Positions 18,006 to 27,400 of a DNA stretch of 64,000 nucleotides are shown piece by piece. The position numbers were made by a program, and so were the translations under genes. This DNA comes from Herbaspirillum autotrophicum (lineage in GTDB: Bacteria; Pseudomonadota; Gammaproteobacteria; Burkholderiales; Burkholderiaceae_D): contig NZ_LFLS01000002.1 in the NCBI RefSeq assembly GCF_001189915.1, forward strand, positions 62,001 through 126,000, read 5' to 3'. Every line of letters begins with the position of its first letter. Position 1 is the stretch's first letter. The notes beneath the pieces were generated by a model. The model saw only the letters and a program-made list of their open reading frames with translations. It had not been told where the DNA came from and did no database searches.

Positions 18006-18836
18006 TCAGTCAACAAATTCGAACAGCGTCCGAAAAGCCGGCAGCGCCAGCCTGAGCATGTTCGCATCTTCCTGAATTGGCAAGCCGAGCGCGCGAGCAC
18101 GGGCGGAAATGACACTGCGGTCGCCGCCACGCCAGCGGATGGCGGCAAAAAATGCGGCGCGTTGCGGTGTATGCCCGGCAAGTGCGCCAAAGCGCGCCGC
18201 CAACGCGCCGGCGTCGGCAAATTCCAACGCAAAGTCAGAACCCCAGCACCCCATGCGGGCGTAATCACTTGCCGCCTGCGCCGGGTCCTGATCCACCACC
18301 AGCAGACTGGCAATCCCGCGCACGCCGTTGGGGTGAGGCAGCCATTCCGGGCGCCATACCAGTTCCGGCGTCAGATGGCGACAGGCATACACGCGGCCGG
18401 CCGTAAATTGGCCAGGGCGCAAACGGACCGTAGAAAAACGCGCATCCAGCGGTTCGCCCGCCACCAGCACCGGCCGCGAAAAATGCTGAATCGGCTGTGC
18501 ATCCAGCCCCATGGCAAGCCAGTCGTCGTGGCAAGCCTGTATGTCGTCCACGGCGTAGACCAGGCCATCGATGCCGACCGGACTGTCGAGAATTTCCTGG
18601 CGGATCTTGTCGCTGTCGCGCGGCTGGCCGATCAATTCCAGATAACCACCGGCCAGAACGATCAGGTGATTGACCGAGCCGAGGGTGTGGTAGCCGCGCG
18701 GCGTCACAATAAAGCCCAGGCCTTCGAACAGTGCCTGCGCATCATCGATGTCGTAATGGGTGTTGATGACCAGATGGTCAAGCGCAGCGGGATTTTGACT
18801 GATACCGGATGGCAGCGGGAGATGGCGATGGTTCAT
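18006..18836 (-). CDS. VOC/glyoxalase-like domain protein
   Basis: A 276-residue protein with two VOC-type (beta-alpha-beta-beta-beta) halves. AALDHLVINTHYDIDDAQAL near residues 17-36 starts the first half, with a putative metal ligand in LDHLV and a second in YLELIG; LVWRPEWLPHPNGVRGIASL starts the second. Proteins with this layout are usually annotated as VOC-family or glyoxalase-like domain proteins of unknown substrate. The start at 18836 (MNHRHLP) is chosen over a Met 12 codons upstream. It is probably the first gene of a two-gene unit with the LysR regulator downstream. Confidence 0.75.
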   Translation of the reverse strand: MNHRHLPLPSGISQNPAALDHLVINTHYDIDDAQALFEGLGFIVTPRGYHTLGSVNHLIVLAGGYLELIGQPRDSDKIRQEILDSPVGIDGLVYAVDDIQACHDDWLAMGLDAQPIQHFSRPVLVAGEPLDARFSTVRLRPGQFTAGRVYACRHLTPELVWRPEWLPHPNGVRGIASLLVVDQDPAQAASDYARMGCWGSDFALEFADAGALAARFGALAGHTPQRAAFFAAIRWRGGDRSVISARARALGLPIQEDANMLRLALPAFRTLFEFVD

Positions 18837-19176
18837 GGGGATGGGTTCACACGGAGATTGAGCGACTGACACTATTGTTCAGGCAGTTGATTTGATTCGG
18901 AATTGTACAGATGGCGTAAATATGGCGCAGCGGGATTGTCATTGCATGAAAACCATCAGTCTGTTTTGGATTCGTTCGACGACGATTGTGCTGCTTTGTC
19001 CATGTATAAAAGGAGACTCTTGCCTGCCGGTGTGTCACAACGCGACATCGCCGTATGTTGTCGCACTATCGTCTAAAATGCCGCTGCGGCACCGGACGAT
19101 GGGGATATACGGCGTATCCATGCATGCTTGCCATCTCACTACAACAGGACGTGACTTGTCCAATATTGCTTCCAAC
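18837..19176. other. Intergenic region between divergent genes
   Basis: About 340 bp separate the minus-strand VOC gene from the plus-strand cytochrome gene. An open frame runs through much of it in the cytochrome frame, but the encoded residues have no recognisable pattern, are rich in Cys, and the signal peptide of the cytochrome begins only at 19177. The region presumably holds both promoters. I see no RNA gene or clear operator. Confidence 0.5.
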
Positions 19177-19554
19177 ATGAAAATAGTAGTCATTGCAGCG
19201 CTGGGAATGTTATCGCTGATTCAAACATCACTATCCTGCGCGGAGAATGCCAACGGGAAAAATCTCTATCTGCAGCGATGTGCCATGTGCCACGGAACGG
19301 ATATCAAAGGCACGGGATCATTGGCGAATAAAAGCAATCCTCCGACACCTGATCTTACAAAAACCGCGTTCAAAAAACGATTGCTTGATTATCCGGGCGT
19401 CATTGTGTCCTCGGTAGTACTTCGTCCAAACGGAGACTTGATTCCAAAAACGTTGAAAGAGAACGGCGTGAAGCTGCCGCCGTACTCTTGGCGAGTCAAG
19501 GATCTGCGCGACTTGAATGAATACATGAGCGGCGTGATTTCAAAAAGCCGGTGA
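19177..19554 (+). CDS. Small secreted c-type cytochrome
   Basis: A 125-residue monohaem cytochrome c. A signal peptide (MKIVVIAALGMLSLIQTSLS) precedes the haem motif CAMCHGTD. The distal Met ligand is less obvious; YMSGVISK near the C terminus holds a likely candidate. The motif NLYLQRCAMCHGTDIKGTG resembles class I soluble cytochromes that serve oxidases or dehydrogenases. The ATG at 19177 is chosen because it begins the signal peptide; no strong ribosome-binding site is seen. It stands alone, with no oxidoreductase partner nearby. Confidence 0.8.
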   Translation: MKIVVIAALGMLSLIQTSLSCAENANGKNLYLQRCAMCHGTDIKGTGSLANKSNPPTPDLTKTAFKKRLLDYPGVIVSSVVLRPNGDLIPKTLKENGVKLPPYSWRVKDLRDLNEYMSGVISKSR

Positions 19555-19580
19555 TGCTGATCAGGACATCGCGTCGAATA

Positions 19581-19612
19581 TGAACCAGCTCCGGCCCAGC
19601 GGGGCTGGTTCA
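19581..19612 (+). terminator. Hairpin downstream of the cytochrome gene
   Basis: TGAACCAGCTCC (19581-19592) pairs with GGGGCTGGTTCA (19601-19612) over 12 positions with one G-T wobble and an 8-base loop, 27 bases after the stop. There is no long T run after it, so if it terminates transcription it would be a weak or bidirectional terminator. Confidence 0.45.
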
Positions 19613-19621
19613 TACGTCGTT

Positions 19622-19849
19622 TCAATGACGATGCTGCTCAAAAAGCCAGTTTCGCCACCAATAACCTGGGTAGATATCTGCGTCCAACTGATGGTCCAGG
19701 CCATCATATTCCCTGAAGAAAATGCGTTGACCGCCGCGCTTTCTAATAAAGTGAGTTAACCTCTGGTCGGCAAAAATCGGGTTCTCTGTATCAGTAAACG
19801 ATTCAAGGGGAACATAACCACGGTTTTCGGTATACGCAAACGCCGGGCA
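19622..19849 (-). pseudogene. Eroded C-terminal reading frame, unrecognised protein
   Basis: On the minus strand 75 codons are open and protein-like, reading for example YTENRGYVPLESF, then RIFFREYDGLDHQLD and YPGYWWRNWLFEQ, and ending in TGA at 19622. In-frame there is a stop directly upstream (19850-19852), while the neighbouring frame continues with plausible sequence (SAGWVWMTKTHH, IGELALRELDA). This pattern suggests a decayed gene with a frameshift near 19850. I do not recognise the family. It could also be chance coding-like sequence. Confidence 0.4.
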
Positions 19850-20503
19850 TCAAGTTCTCGCAGCGCCAACTCGCCTATGTGGTGTGTTTTCGTCATCCAC
19901 ACCCAGCCTGCCGAAACATGCCAACCTGAGTATTTAGCGCGCAATGGATGTCGCCAAGCTTTCAATCGTCTGCTGTACCGCAGGTCCCAAGTGGTCGTCA
20001 GCTCTGCATGCGCCAGACATCGGATGTTTGCTATATCTCCCACACCCGTCGCGCGGCGTTGCCGATCGCTCCTGACGGGGCGCAACGGTACCGGCATGCC
20101 GGTCGAAATCAACAAGGTTGCAAACAGGAAATATGTTCACATCAATCCCAGTGATGCGATACCGCCGGCCGAATGGATATGCACGTTGTTACGGTGCGCT
20201 ATGCCGGAAACATCTGATTTGTCCGGATATATTTTGAAAAAATGAGACAAGCAGTCAATTCCCGTAGCGATTCAGTGGCAATATTGCGTGCAGAAAATAT
20301 CTGCATTTTTGCAATGGCAAACTTAAGCATTCCACGATGTCGGCACGCCTCATGATGAGCGCGGGACGATGGTTCGTTGAGTCGCAAAAAATAATGGCAA
20401 GATCAAATCACCCTTGCAGGAGGGGGCTTTGCTTGTTAATCGGATCGTTTACCGTAATAAACAAGCTTGCCGATGACAGGTCGGGAATGCTCAGGGGAGC
20501 GGG
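19850..20503. other. Gene-poor region upstream of the NRPS cluster
   Basis: About 650 bp without a convincing gene. Open frames on both strands (for example 19877-20245 plus and up to 20115 minus) oppose each other and have no recognisable motifs; the minus one may be the 5' part of the eroded gene. From about 20240 the sequence becomes AT-richer and should contain the cluster promoter. A 7-bp inverted repeat GCTTGTT/AACAAGC (20431-20437, 20460-20466) lies 38 bases before the first NRPS start; its role is unknown. Confidence 0.5.
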
Positions 20504-23500
20504 ATGCTGGAACGTATTGTGTCGGAGAACACTATCATTGCCGCGCTCAGAACACGGCTGCTGGCAGTGCCGACGGTCTCTGCCGTCCATCTCGTCGCTG
20601 CCTTGACGAAGGGGGAGGAGGCGGGCGTGGGCCTGGCCGCCTATGTCGTCGGCGGTCAGCGCAAGGCGTTGGACGCCGCCATCGCGGACGCGGGGTATCC
20701 GGGGCCGGTGGCGCTGGTGCGCGTGCACGCGTTGCCGCTGCGGCCCGACGGCAGCGTGGATGATGCCGCCCTGACCGCATTGCCGGCCTGGGGCGGGGCA
20801 TCGTTGCCGCCGACCGCCGTCTATCGGCCGCTGGCGTCGCTGCGGCAGCGCATCCATCTGGCCGATCTCCTGCCGGACTACCCCTTGCTGAGTTCCACTG
20901 TGCAGGAAACGCCGCTCGCCAGGATGCCGGCGAACGGTGCTGTCGACAAGCTGGCGGTTTCCCGTCGCCGGCCGCTTCCCGCGCAGCCGCGAATGCCGGC
21001 CAATCTGGCCGATGCATTGGCGCGCGCGGCGCAGCATCCCGAACTCGGCATTGTCCACGTCGGCGCCGATATGCGTGAAACCCGGGTCAGCTATGCCGAA
21101 CTGTTCGATCAGGCGCGCCGGATACTGGGCGCCTTGCGCGCGCGCGGCGTTCGCAGCGGCGATGTGGTTCTGGTCGATGCCACAGACAGCCGCAGCCTGC
21201 TGCCGCTGTTCTGGGCCTGCCTGCTCGGCGCCATGGTGCCGGCGCCGTTCAAGGTTGCGGCGGCAGCAGCGGGCGGCGTATCACTCAAACGCCTGCGCGA
21301 CTCCTGGGAAGTGCTGGGGCGGCCGTTCATTGCCGCCGATCCCGCCAGCTTGCAAGCGCTGGCGCCGCTGGGCGCGGATGCGCTGAGCGGGATGGCCTTG
21401 CTGGATACGTCCGAACTCGGTCGCGCCGACCGCGCAATCCCGTCGCCGGCAAGCGATCTGCAGGCCTTGTCCATGGTGTTCATGACCTCGGGAAGCACCG
21501 GTCTTCCCAAGGGTGTCATGCTGAGCCAGGCCAATGTACTGGCGATGATCGGTGGCGTAGCCGAACGCGGCGCGGCGCTGACGCCCGGCGCGACGACCAT
21601 GAACTGGATGCCGCTTGACCATGTCGGCGGCCTGGGCTTCTTGTCGATCTTGCCGCTGGTGCTCGGCATGAACCAGATACAGGTCGACACCGCCACCGTG
21701 CTTGAAGCACCGATCCGCTGGCTGGATCTGGCGCATCGGCATCGGGTCTGCATGGTCTGGACGCCCAACTTTGCGTTCGAGCTGTTGCTGCAAGCGGCTT
21801 CTGCGCCCGGCGCGACGCGCGACTGGGACCTGTCGGGCCTGCGCATGATCCTCAACGGCGGCGAGGCCGTCTCCGACAGCGTGCTGACGGCTTTTACCAC
21901 ACGTTTTGCAGAGAACAAATTACCCGCCGGCGTGATCTGGCCGTCGTTCGGCATGACGGAAACCGTCAGCGGATTCTCCATGTCGCCGTGGGTGCCAGGC
22001 AACGGCGCGGTGGTTTCCCTCGGCCTGCCGATCTGCGGCGCCGCGCATCGCATCGTCGACCAGCATGGCGAAGTAGTCCCGGAAGGCATCATCGGTGCCG
22101 TCGAGCTGTCCGGCGACTCCTTGTTCATGGGGTATTTCGGGCGCGACGACCTGACGGCCGAAGCAATGCACGGCAACTGGTTCCGCTCCGGCGATATGGG
22201 CCTCATCCGCAATGACGAGCTGTTCGTGGTCGGGCGCATCAAGGAAATGATCATCGTCAACGGCGCCAATTTCTACAGCAGCGAAATTGAAGAAGTCGTG
22301 GCGCAGACGGAGGGCGTAGAGCGCATCAGCATCGCGGCGGTCGGGGTGCGCGCGCCGGCTGCACGGACGGATCAGCTGGCCTTGTTTTTCCATGTTTCCG
22401 GCGTTTCCGATATTGCCGGTGTGCGCGATGACGTCCTCAGGCGCGTCATGCAAGACATGCGCATGCGCCTGGGGAAGCAGCTGTCGCTGATGCCCGCGTA
22501 TTTCATCCATGTGCCGGCCGATCGCCTTCCGCGCACCAATTCCGGCAAGGTTCAACGGATAGAACTCAAGCGCCTGCTGGAAGCCGGTATCTTCGATACC
22601 GAGATCAAACAATCCGCCTGCCTGCTGGAGGCTGCGGGCACCATTCCCCACTGGTTCTCCGAACCGTTCTGGAAAGCTTGCCCGATCGCTGTCGCGGCAG
22701 GCGAGCCGCTCCACGGGCCACGCATCGCCGTACTGGGAGATGCCTCCGCCGGTGACACCGCGATCCGGGCGGCGCTGGCGCAAGCGGCCGGCGATATCGA
22801 CTGGCAGCAGTTTGTACTGGAAGAACAACCCGATCCTTTGCCGTCCCTGAGCGGTCTTTTCAATGTGATGGCGCAGCAGGGATTGCCCGACGTCATTCTG
22901 GTATTGCCCGGCTGGGCACGCTTGCCCCGGCTACTCTGGCTATGCCAGGCGCTGGCGGCAACCGCGCGAGGCAGCCGGCCTGCAAGACTGATCGCATGCG
23001 GCGGCGCTGATGCCGCCGGGCACGCTGCGGCGGCCGCTTTTTTGCGGACGGCGGCAGCGGAAATCGACGGTGTACATTGCATGCATATCCAGTTCGCAGG
23101 CAAAGACCTCGTCAGTGACGCCGGCATGATTCTCGGCGACCTGCGCAACCCCACGCGCGAAACGGAACTGGCCTACTTCAACGGTGCCCGCCACCGGCGA
23201 CGCTGGCGCAACGTCGAGTTATCCAAGGCGGACCGCCCGGCATTGTGCTCCGGAGGCCTGCATCTGATCAGCGGCGGACTCGGCGGCATCGGGCTGTTGC
23301 TGGCGCGGCATCTGCTCGATCGTCACGACGCAAAATTGTTGATTGTCGGTCGTACCGAACCGGCACAGCTCGACGCCGCACGCGCCACAGCGCTGCAGGA
23401 GCTGGAACGCAGCGGCCGCGTGCTCTATGTCAGCGCCGATGTGGCCGACGCCGCTGCCTTGGGGGGCGCCGTAGCGCAGGCGCGTGAGCGCTGGCAGTGC

Positions 23501-24499
23501 GGACTGGACGGCATCCTGCATCTGGCAGGCGAGGGCCGGCAGAGCGAATTGCGCCGCGAAACGGCGGTAGCGCTGGCGCAGATGATGCACGCGAAAGTTG
23601 CCGGCAGCCGCGCCTTGCAAGCACTGGCCGCAGCGCATCCCGGTGCCTGGCTGGTTCTGGTCGGCTCCGTCGCCGGCATGGTCGCGGGCCGGCAGGATGC
23701 TGCTTATGCCGCCGCGAACGCCTGGCAGGCGGCGCTGGCGGAACAACTGACCGCGTCTGGCAATACGCGCTGCCATTACCTGGGATTTTCGTCGTGGCGT
23801 GATACCGGCATCAGCAAAAATGGCGCCCCGGTATCGATGCTGGAAGCGGCAGGTTACTTTTCGCTGGAACCGGCATATGCCATCGCCAGCTTCGAGATAG
23901 CGTTATCGGCATCCAGGCCGGTACTGGCAATCGGACTTGATTCCCGGCACGCGCGCCAGGCTGCGCTGCAAGACGCCGCCATAGCTGTGGACGAACCGGT
24001 GGTATTTCAAACCGACCTCGCTTCTGACCGCAGCCTGAATCTGCGTGACCACTTCGGGCGCAGCTTGCCGGTTCCGGTGAGGATGGTGGATGCGATACCG
24101 CACGATGCAACGGGCGCCATCGATCGCGATCAACTGGCCCGGATGGCAGGAGGATTCCTGCAGGCCGGCCGGCCCGGCAGCGAGTTTGAGCGCTACATGG
24201 CGCAATTGTGGAAGCAGATCCTCGACCTGTCTGCATGCGGCGTGCACGACGACTTTTTTGCGCTGGGCGGCAATTCGTTGCGCGCAGCGCAAATCACGGC
24301 CGCCACGCGCGAACGCTTCCGTCTCAACACAACGACCTCCGATCTGTTGCAAAACCCGAGCGTGGCAGGATTTTGCGCCCACGTGCAGCGTGGCGAAAGC
24401 AAGCCGGGCATCACCGAAGCCATCGCTCGCCGCTGGCTGGAAATAGAACAAATGACACCCGAACAAAAAGCGGCACGCGTTGCTGCGAGGACTGTATGA
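20504..24499 (+). CDS. NRPS/PKS loading protein, A-KR-T
   Basis: A 1331-residue starter enzyme. Residues 1-105 look like a detached adenylation C-subdomain (GVGLAAYVVGG, then ALPLRPDGSVDDAALTALPA). Residues about 170-700 are a complete AMP ligase: the P-loop FMTSGSTGLPKGVMLSQANV at about 325, MNWMPLDHVGGLG, the YGPTE-equivalent WPSFGMTETVSG, and the final Lys in PRTNSGKVQRIELKR. The MNWMPLDHVGG form is seen in starter ligases of trans-AT PKS lines. Residues about 710-1150 are a ketoreductase with its structural half; the NADPH motif is LISGGLGGIG near 920 and the Ser/Tyr/Asn set is in VGSVAG and AAYAAAN. A carrier domain follows, phosphopantetheine Ser1258 in LGGNSLRA. No condensation domain precedes the ligase, so it loads the line. 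The ligase-KR-carrier order suggests a keto acid activated then reduced to a hydroxy acid. AGGGGAG precedes the start; it overlaps the next gene by 4 bp. Confidence 0.88.
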   Translation: MLERIVSENTIIAALRTRLLAVPTVSAVHLVAALTKGEEAGVGLAAYVVGGQRKALDAAIADAGYPGPVALVRVHALPLRPDGSVDDAALTALPAWGGASLPPTAVYRPLASLRQRIHLADLLPDYPLLSSTVQETPLARMPANGAVDKLAVSRRRPLPAQPRMPANLADALARAAQHPELGIVHVGADMRETRVSYAELFDQARRILGALRARGVRSGDVVLVDATDSRSLLPLFWACLLGAMVPAPFKVAAAAAGGVSLKRLRDSWEVLGRPFIAADPASLQALAPLGADALSGMALLDTSELGRADRAIPSPASDLQALSMVFMTSGSTGLPKGVMLSQANVLAMIGGVAERGAALTPGATTMNWMPLDHVGGLGFLSILPLVLGMNQIQVDTATVLEAPIRWLDLAHRHRVCMVWTPNFAFELLLQAASAPGATRDWDLSGLRMILNGGEAVSDSVLTAFTTRFAENKLPAGVIWPSFGMTETVSGFSMSPWVPGNGAVVSLGLPICGAAHRIVDQHGEVVPEGIIGAVELSGDSLFMGYFGRDDLTAEAMHGNWFRSGDMGLIRNDELFVVGRIKEMIIVNGANFYSSEIEEVVAQTEGVERISIAAVGVRAPAARTDQLALFFHVSGVSDIAGVRDDVLRRVMQDMRMRLGKQLSLMPAYFIHVPADRLPRTNSGKVQRIELKRLLEAGIFDTEIKQSACLLEAAGTIPHWFSEPFWKACPIAVAAGEPLHGPRIAVLGDASAGDTAIRAALAQAAGDIDWQQFVLEEQPDPLPSLSGLFNVMAQQGLPDVILVLPGWARLPRLLWLCQALAATARGSRPARLIACGGADAAGHAAAAAFLRTAAAEIDGVHCMHIQFAGKDLVSDAGMILGDLRNPTRETELAYFNGARHRRRWRNVELSKADRPALCSGGLHLISGGLGGIGLLLARHLLDRHDAKLLIVGRTEPAQLDAARATALQELERSGRVLYVSADVADAAALGGAVAQARERWQCGLDGILHLAGEGRQSELRRETAVALAQMMHAKVAGSRALQALAAAHPGAWLVLVGSVAGMVAGRQDAAYAAANAWQAALAEQLTASGNTRCHYLGFSSWRDTGISKNGAPVSMLEAAGYFSLEPAYAIASFEIALSASRPVLAIGLDSRHARQAALQDAAIAVDEPVVFQTDLASDRSLNLRDHFGRSLPVPVRMVDAIPHDATGAIDRDQLARMAGGFLQAGRPGSEFERYMAQLWKQILDLSACGVHDDFFALGGNSLRAAQITAATRERFRLNTTTSDLLQNPSVAGFCAHVQRGESKPGITEAIARRWLEIEQMTPEQKAARVAARTV

Positions 24500-27400
24500 C
24501 GATCCCTGAAATGCCGGCGATGGAGACTGGATTGGATGCGGCACTGGATGCAGCGCTGCTGGCCGACCTGTTGGCCGAGGACGGTTTCGCACTGCCCTCG
24601 GAGGAGCCCGCAATCCCTCGCCGCGCGACGTCTGCGCGCGTGCTGGCGACACCTGCCCAGCAACGGCTGTGGACGGTCGAACGCATCGACGGCGTGACCG
24701 GCGAATTCAATTTGGGCATGGATATCCGTTTCAATGCCCCGATCAACGTTGCCGCGCTGGAACGCGCTTTGCTGGTGCTGCTGCAACGTCACGAAGGCTT
24801 GCGTGCCGGCTTTTTCGATCATGATGACGGCACCCTCGAGCAAACCTTCGCGCAAGTCGACAGTTTCTTCCTGACGCAGCATGCCGTGCCCGCGACGTCA
24901 TGGCCGTCTTTTTTGTGCGAGGCGGTTGCACAGCCTTTCGACCTCGCTGCCGACTTGCTGCTGCGGGCGCAACTCCTGCACGACGACGATACCGGGGACG
25001 GCGCGAGCGCCTTGCTGTTGACCTTCCATCACAGCATCATCGATATGTGGTCGGGACATCTGCTGCTGCGCGAACTGGTCATGCTGTATGCGCGCGAGCT
25101 GGGCGAACCGGTGGCGCTACCCGAGCCGGTGCAGTTCGGCGACTATGCGACGTGGCTGCGCGAGCCGCAACAAGCCGCTGCCCGCGAACAGCTGCACGGC
25201 TATTGGAAGACGCGGCTGGCGCAGTTGCCGCTAGCGCTGGAATTACCTTTTTCAGGGCCGCGCGGGCAAGCCGGCGCGACATTGTGCGAACGCATCCCGG
25301 TAGTCTTGCCGGCGCCGCTGACGGCCGCCATCAAACGCTTTGCCGATGCCACCGGAACCACGCCGTTCGTGGTAATCCTGGCGGCGTTCCATGCCATGCT
25401 GGCGCGCTTTTCCGGCATGGATGACATCGCCGTCGGCGTTCCGGTCGTCAACCGCCCGCGCCAGCAGGAGCAAGAAATTGTCGGTTTCTTGAGTGAGACC
25501 ATGGTGTCGCGCAATGTGTCGGCGCGCAGCCAAAGCTTCGGTACCCTGGCCGAACAGGTGCGCGATCACATGCTGGAAGACTTGCGCCATCAGGGGCTGC
25601 CGTTCGACGAAGTGGTCAAGCTCGTCAATCCGGAGCGCCGCACAGGGCTTGCGCCGCTGTTCCAGGCCATGCTGGTGTTGCAGACGATGCCGCCGCTGCA
25701 GGCGCAAGCAGGCGCGGTGTGTGCGCACGCCGCATCCGTGCCGCTCCCCGCCGCCCGGGCGGACCTGCTGCTGGAACTGGAAGCCGGCGCAGAACACATC
25801 GAGGGCGGACTGGAGTATCGCAGCAACTTCATCGATCCGCAGGTCGCCGCCGCGATGGCGGTATCGTTTGAAGTCTTGCTGGAAGCGGCGCTGGCCGATC
25901 CGCAACTGCCGTTGTCGCAACTGCCGCTTCAACGCAGCGACGCGGCGCGCGCGATGCTGGCGCGCCTCAATCCGCCGTTGCCATCAATGCCGGCGGCGCC
26001 GCGCACACTGAGCGCCTGGTTTGCAGAGCAAGCCGCGCGCACGCCCGATGCGGTAGCGCTGATCGACGCCGAAGGCGGGGGCGAAACTACCTATGCCGAA
26101 CTCGACCGCCGTTGCGACGCACTGGCCGCATATCTGGCGCAACTGGGCGTCGTTGCTGAAACGCCGGTCGCCGTCTGCCTGCCTCGTTCAGCGGATCTGG
26201 CCGTGGCCATCCTGGCGACCCTGCGCGCGGGCGGCGCCTTCGTCCCGATGGATCCGAATTTCCCCGCCGAGCGCCTGCGCTACATGCTCGACAGCAGCGG
26301 GGCGACGGTACTGATGACGACCGGTGCGCCGGACTGGCTTGCTGCCGACGTTCCCGCAGCACAGCAGCCCACATTGGTTGATCCGTCACAGGCATTCCCG
26401 CAGGCGTGCGCACCGCCGGACGTCAATCGCCCCGACAGCCTGCTGTACATCCTCTACACCTCGGGCTCGACCGGTCGCCCGAAAGCGGTGATGGGCTTGC
26501 ACCAGGGTGCGGTGAACCGTATCGCCTGGATGCTGGAGCGTTATCCGTTCGAACCACGCGACCGCTATTGCCAAAAAACCACGCCGACTTTCGTCGATTT
26601 CGTCTGGGAGCTGTTCGGTCCGCTGCTGGGCGGCGTGCCGTCCGTGATCTTGTCGGCCGCCCAGGTGCGCGATCCGCGGGCGCTGGCGGCGGCCTTGCAG
26701 CGTTACAGAGTCACGCGCCTGACGCTGGTGCCATCGTTGCTGAAATCGCTGCTCGATCATGTCGCCGACGTCGGCAACGTGCTGGGCGGGCTGCGTCACT
26801 GCATCTGCAGCAGCGAGGCGTTTCCAGGCGATCTGGCCCGACGCTTTCTGGGCCTGTTGCCTGCTTGCCGCCTGCTCAATCTCTACGGATCGTCGGAGGC
26901 ATCGGCAGATTCGACCTGCTACGACGTCGACACCGCCGAAGGGCCACAGGTGCCGATAGGCAGGCCGATCCCCGGGAATTTGCTGGCGATTCTCGATCCG
27001 GCCGGCAATGTGTTGCCGGTGGGCGCCGCGGGCGAAATCATGATCGGCGGTATCGGGCTGGCGCGCGGCTATCTCGGTCTCGATGGCAGCGAGCCGCGCT
27101 TTGTCACGGTGCCAGCAGGCGTCGCCGGCGGTCGCGCATTCCGCTCAGGCGACCTCGGACGCTGGCGTCCCGATGGCGGCATCGATTACATGGGACGACT
27201 TGATCGCCAGATGAAAATCCGCGGCGTGCGCATCGATCCCGAAGAAGTCCGCGCGGCGCTGCGCAGGTGCGCCGGTGTAGCGGATGCCGTCGTCGTGGCG
27301 CGCGAAATCATTACTGACGGTAGCGACGAACTGATACTCATGGCATACGTCGAAGCAAACGAATCGGTGGCGCCGGCGTTGCGGCGACGCCTCCAGCAGA

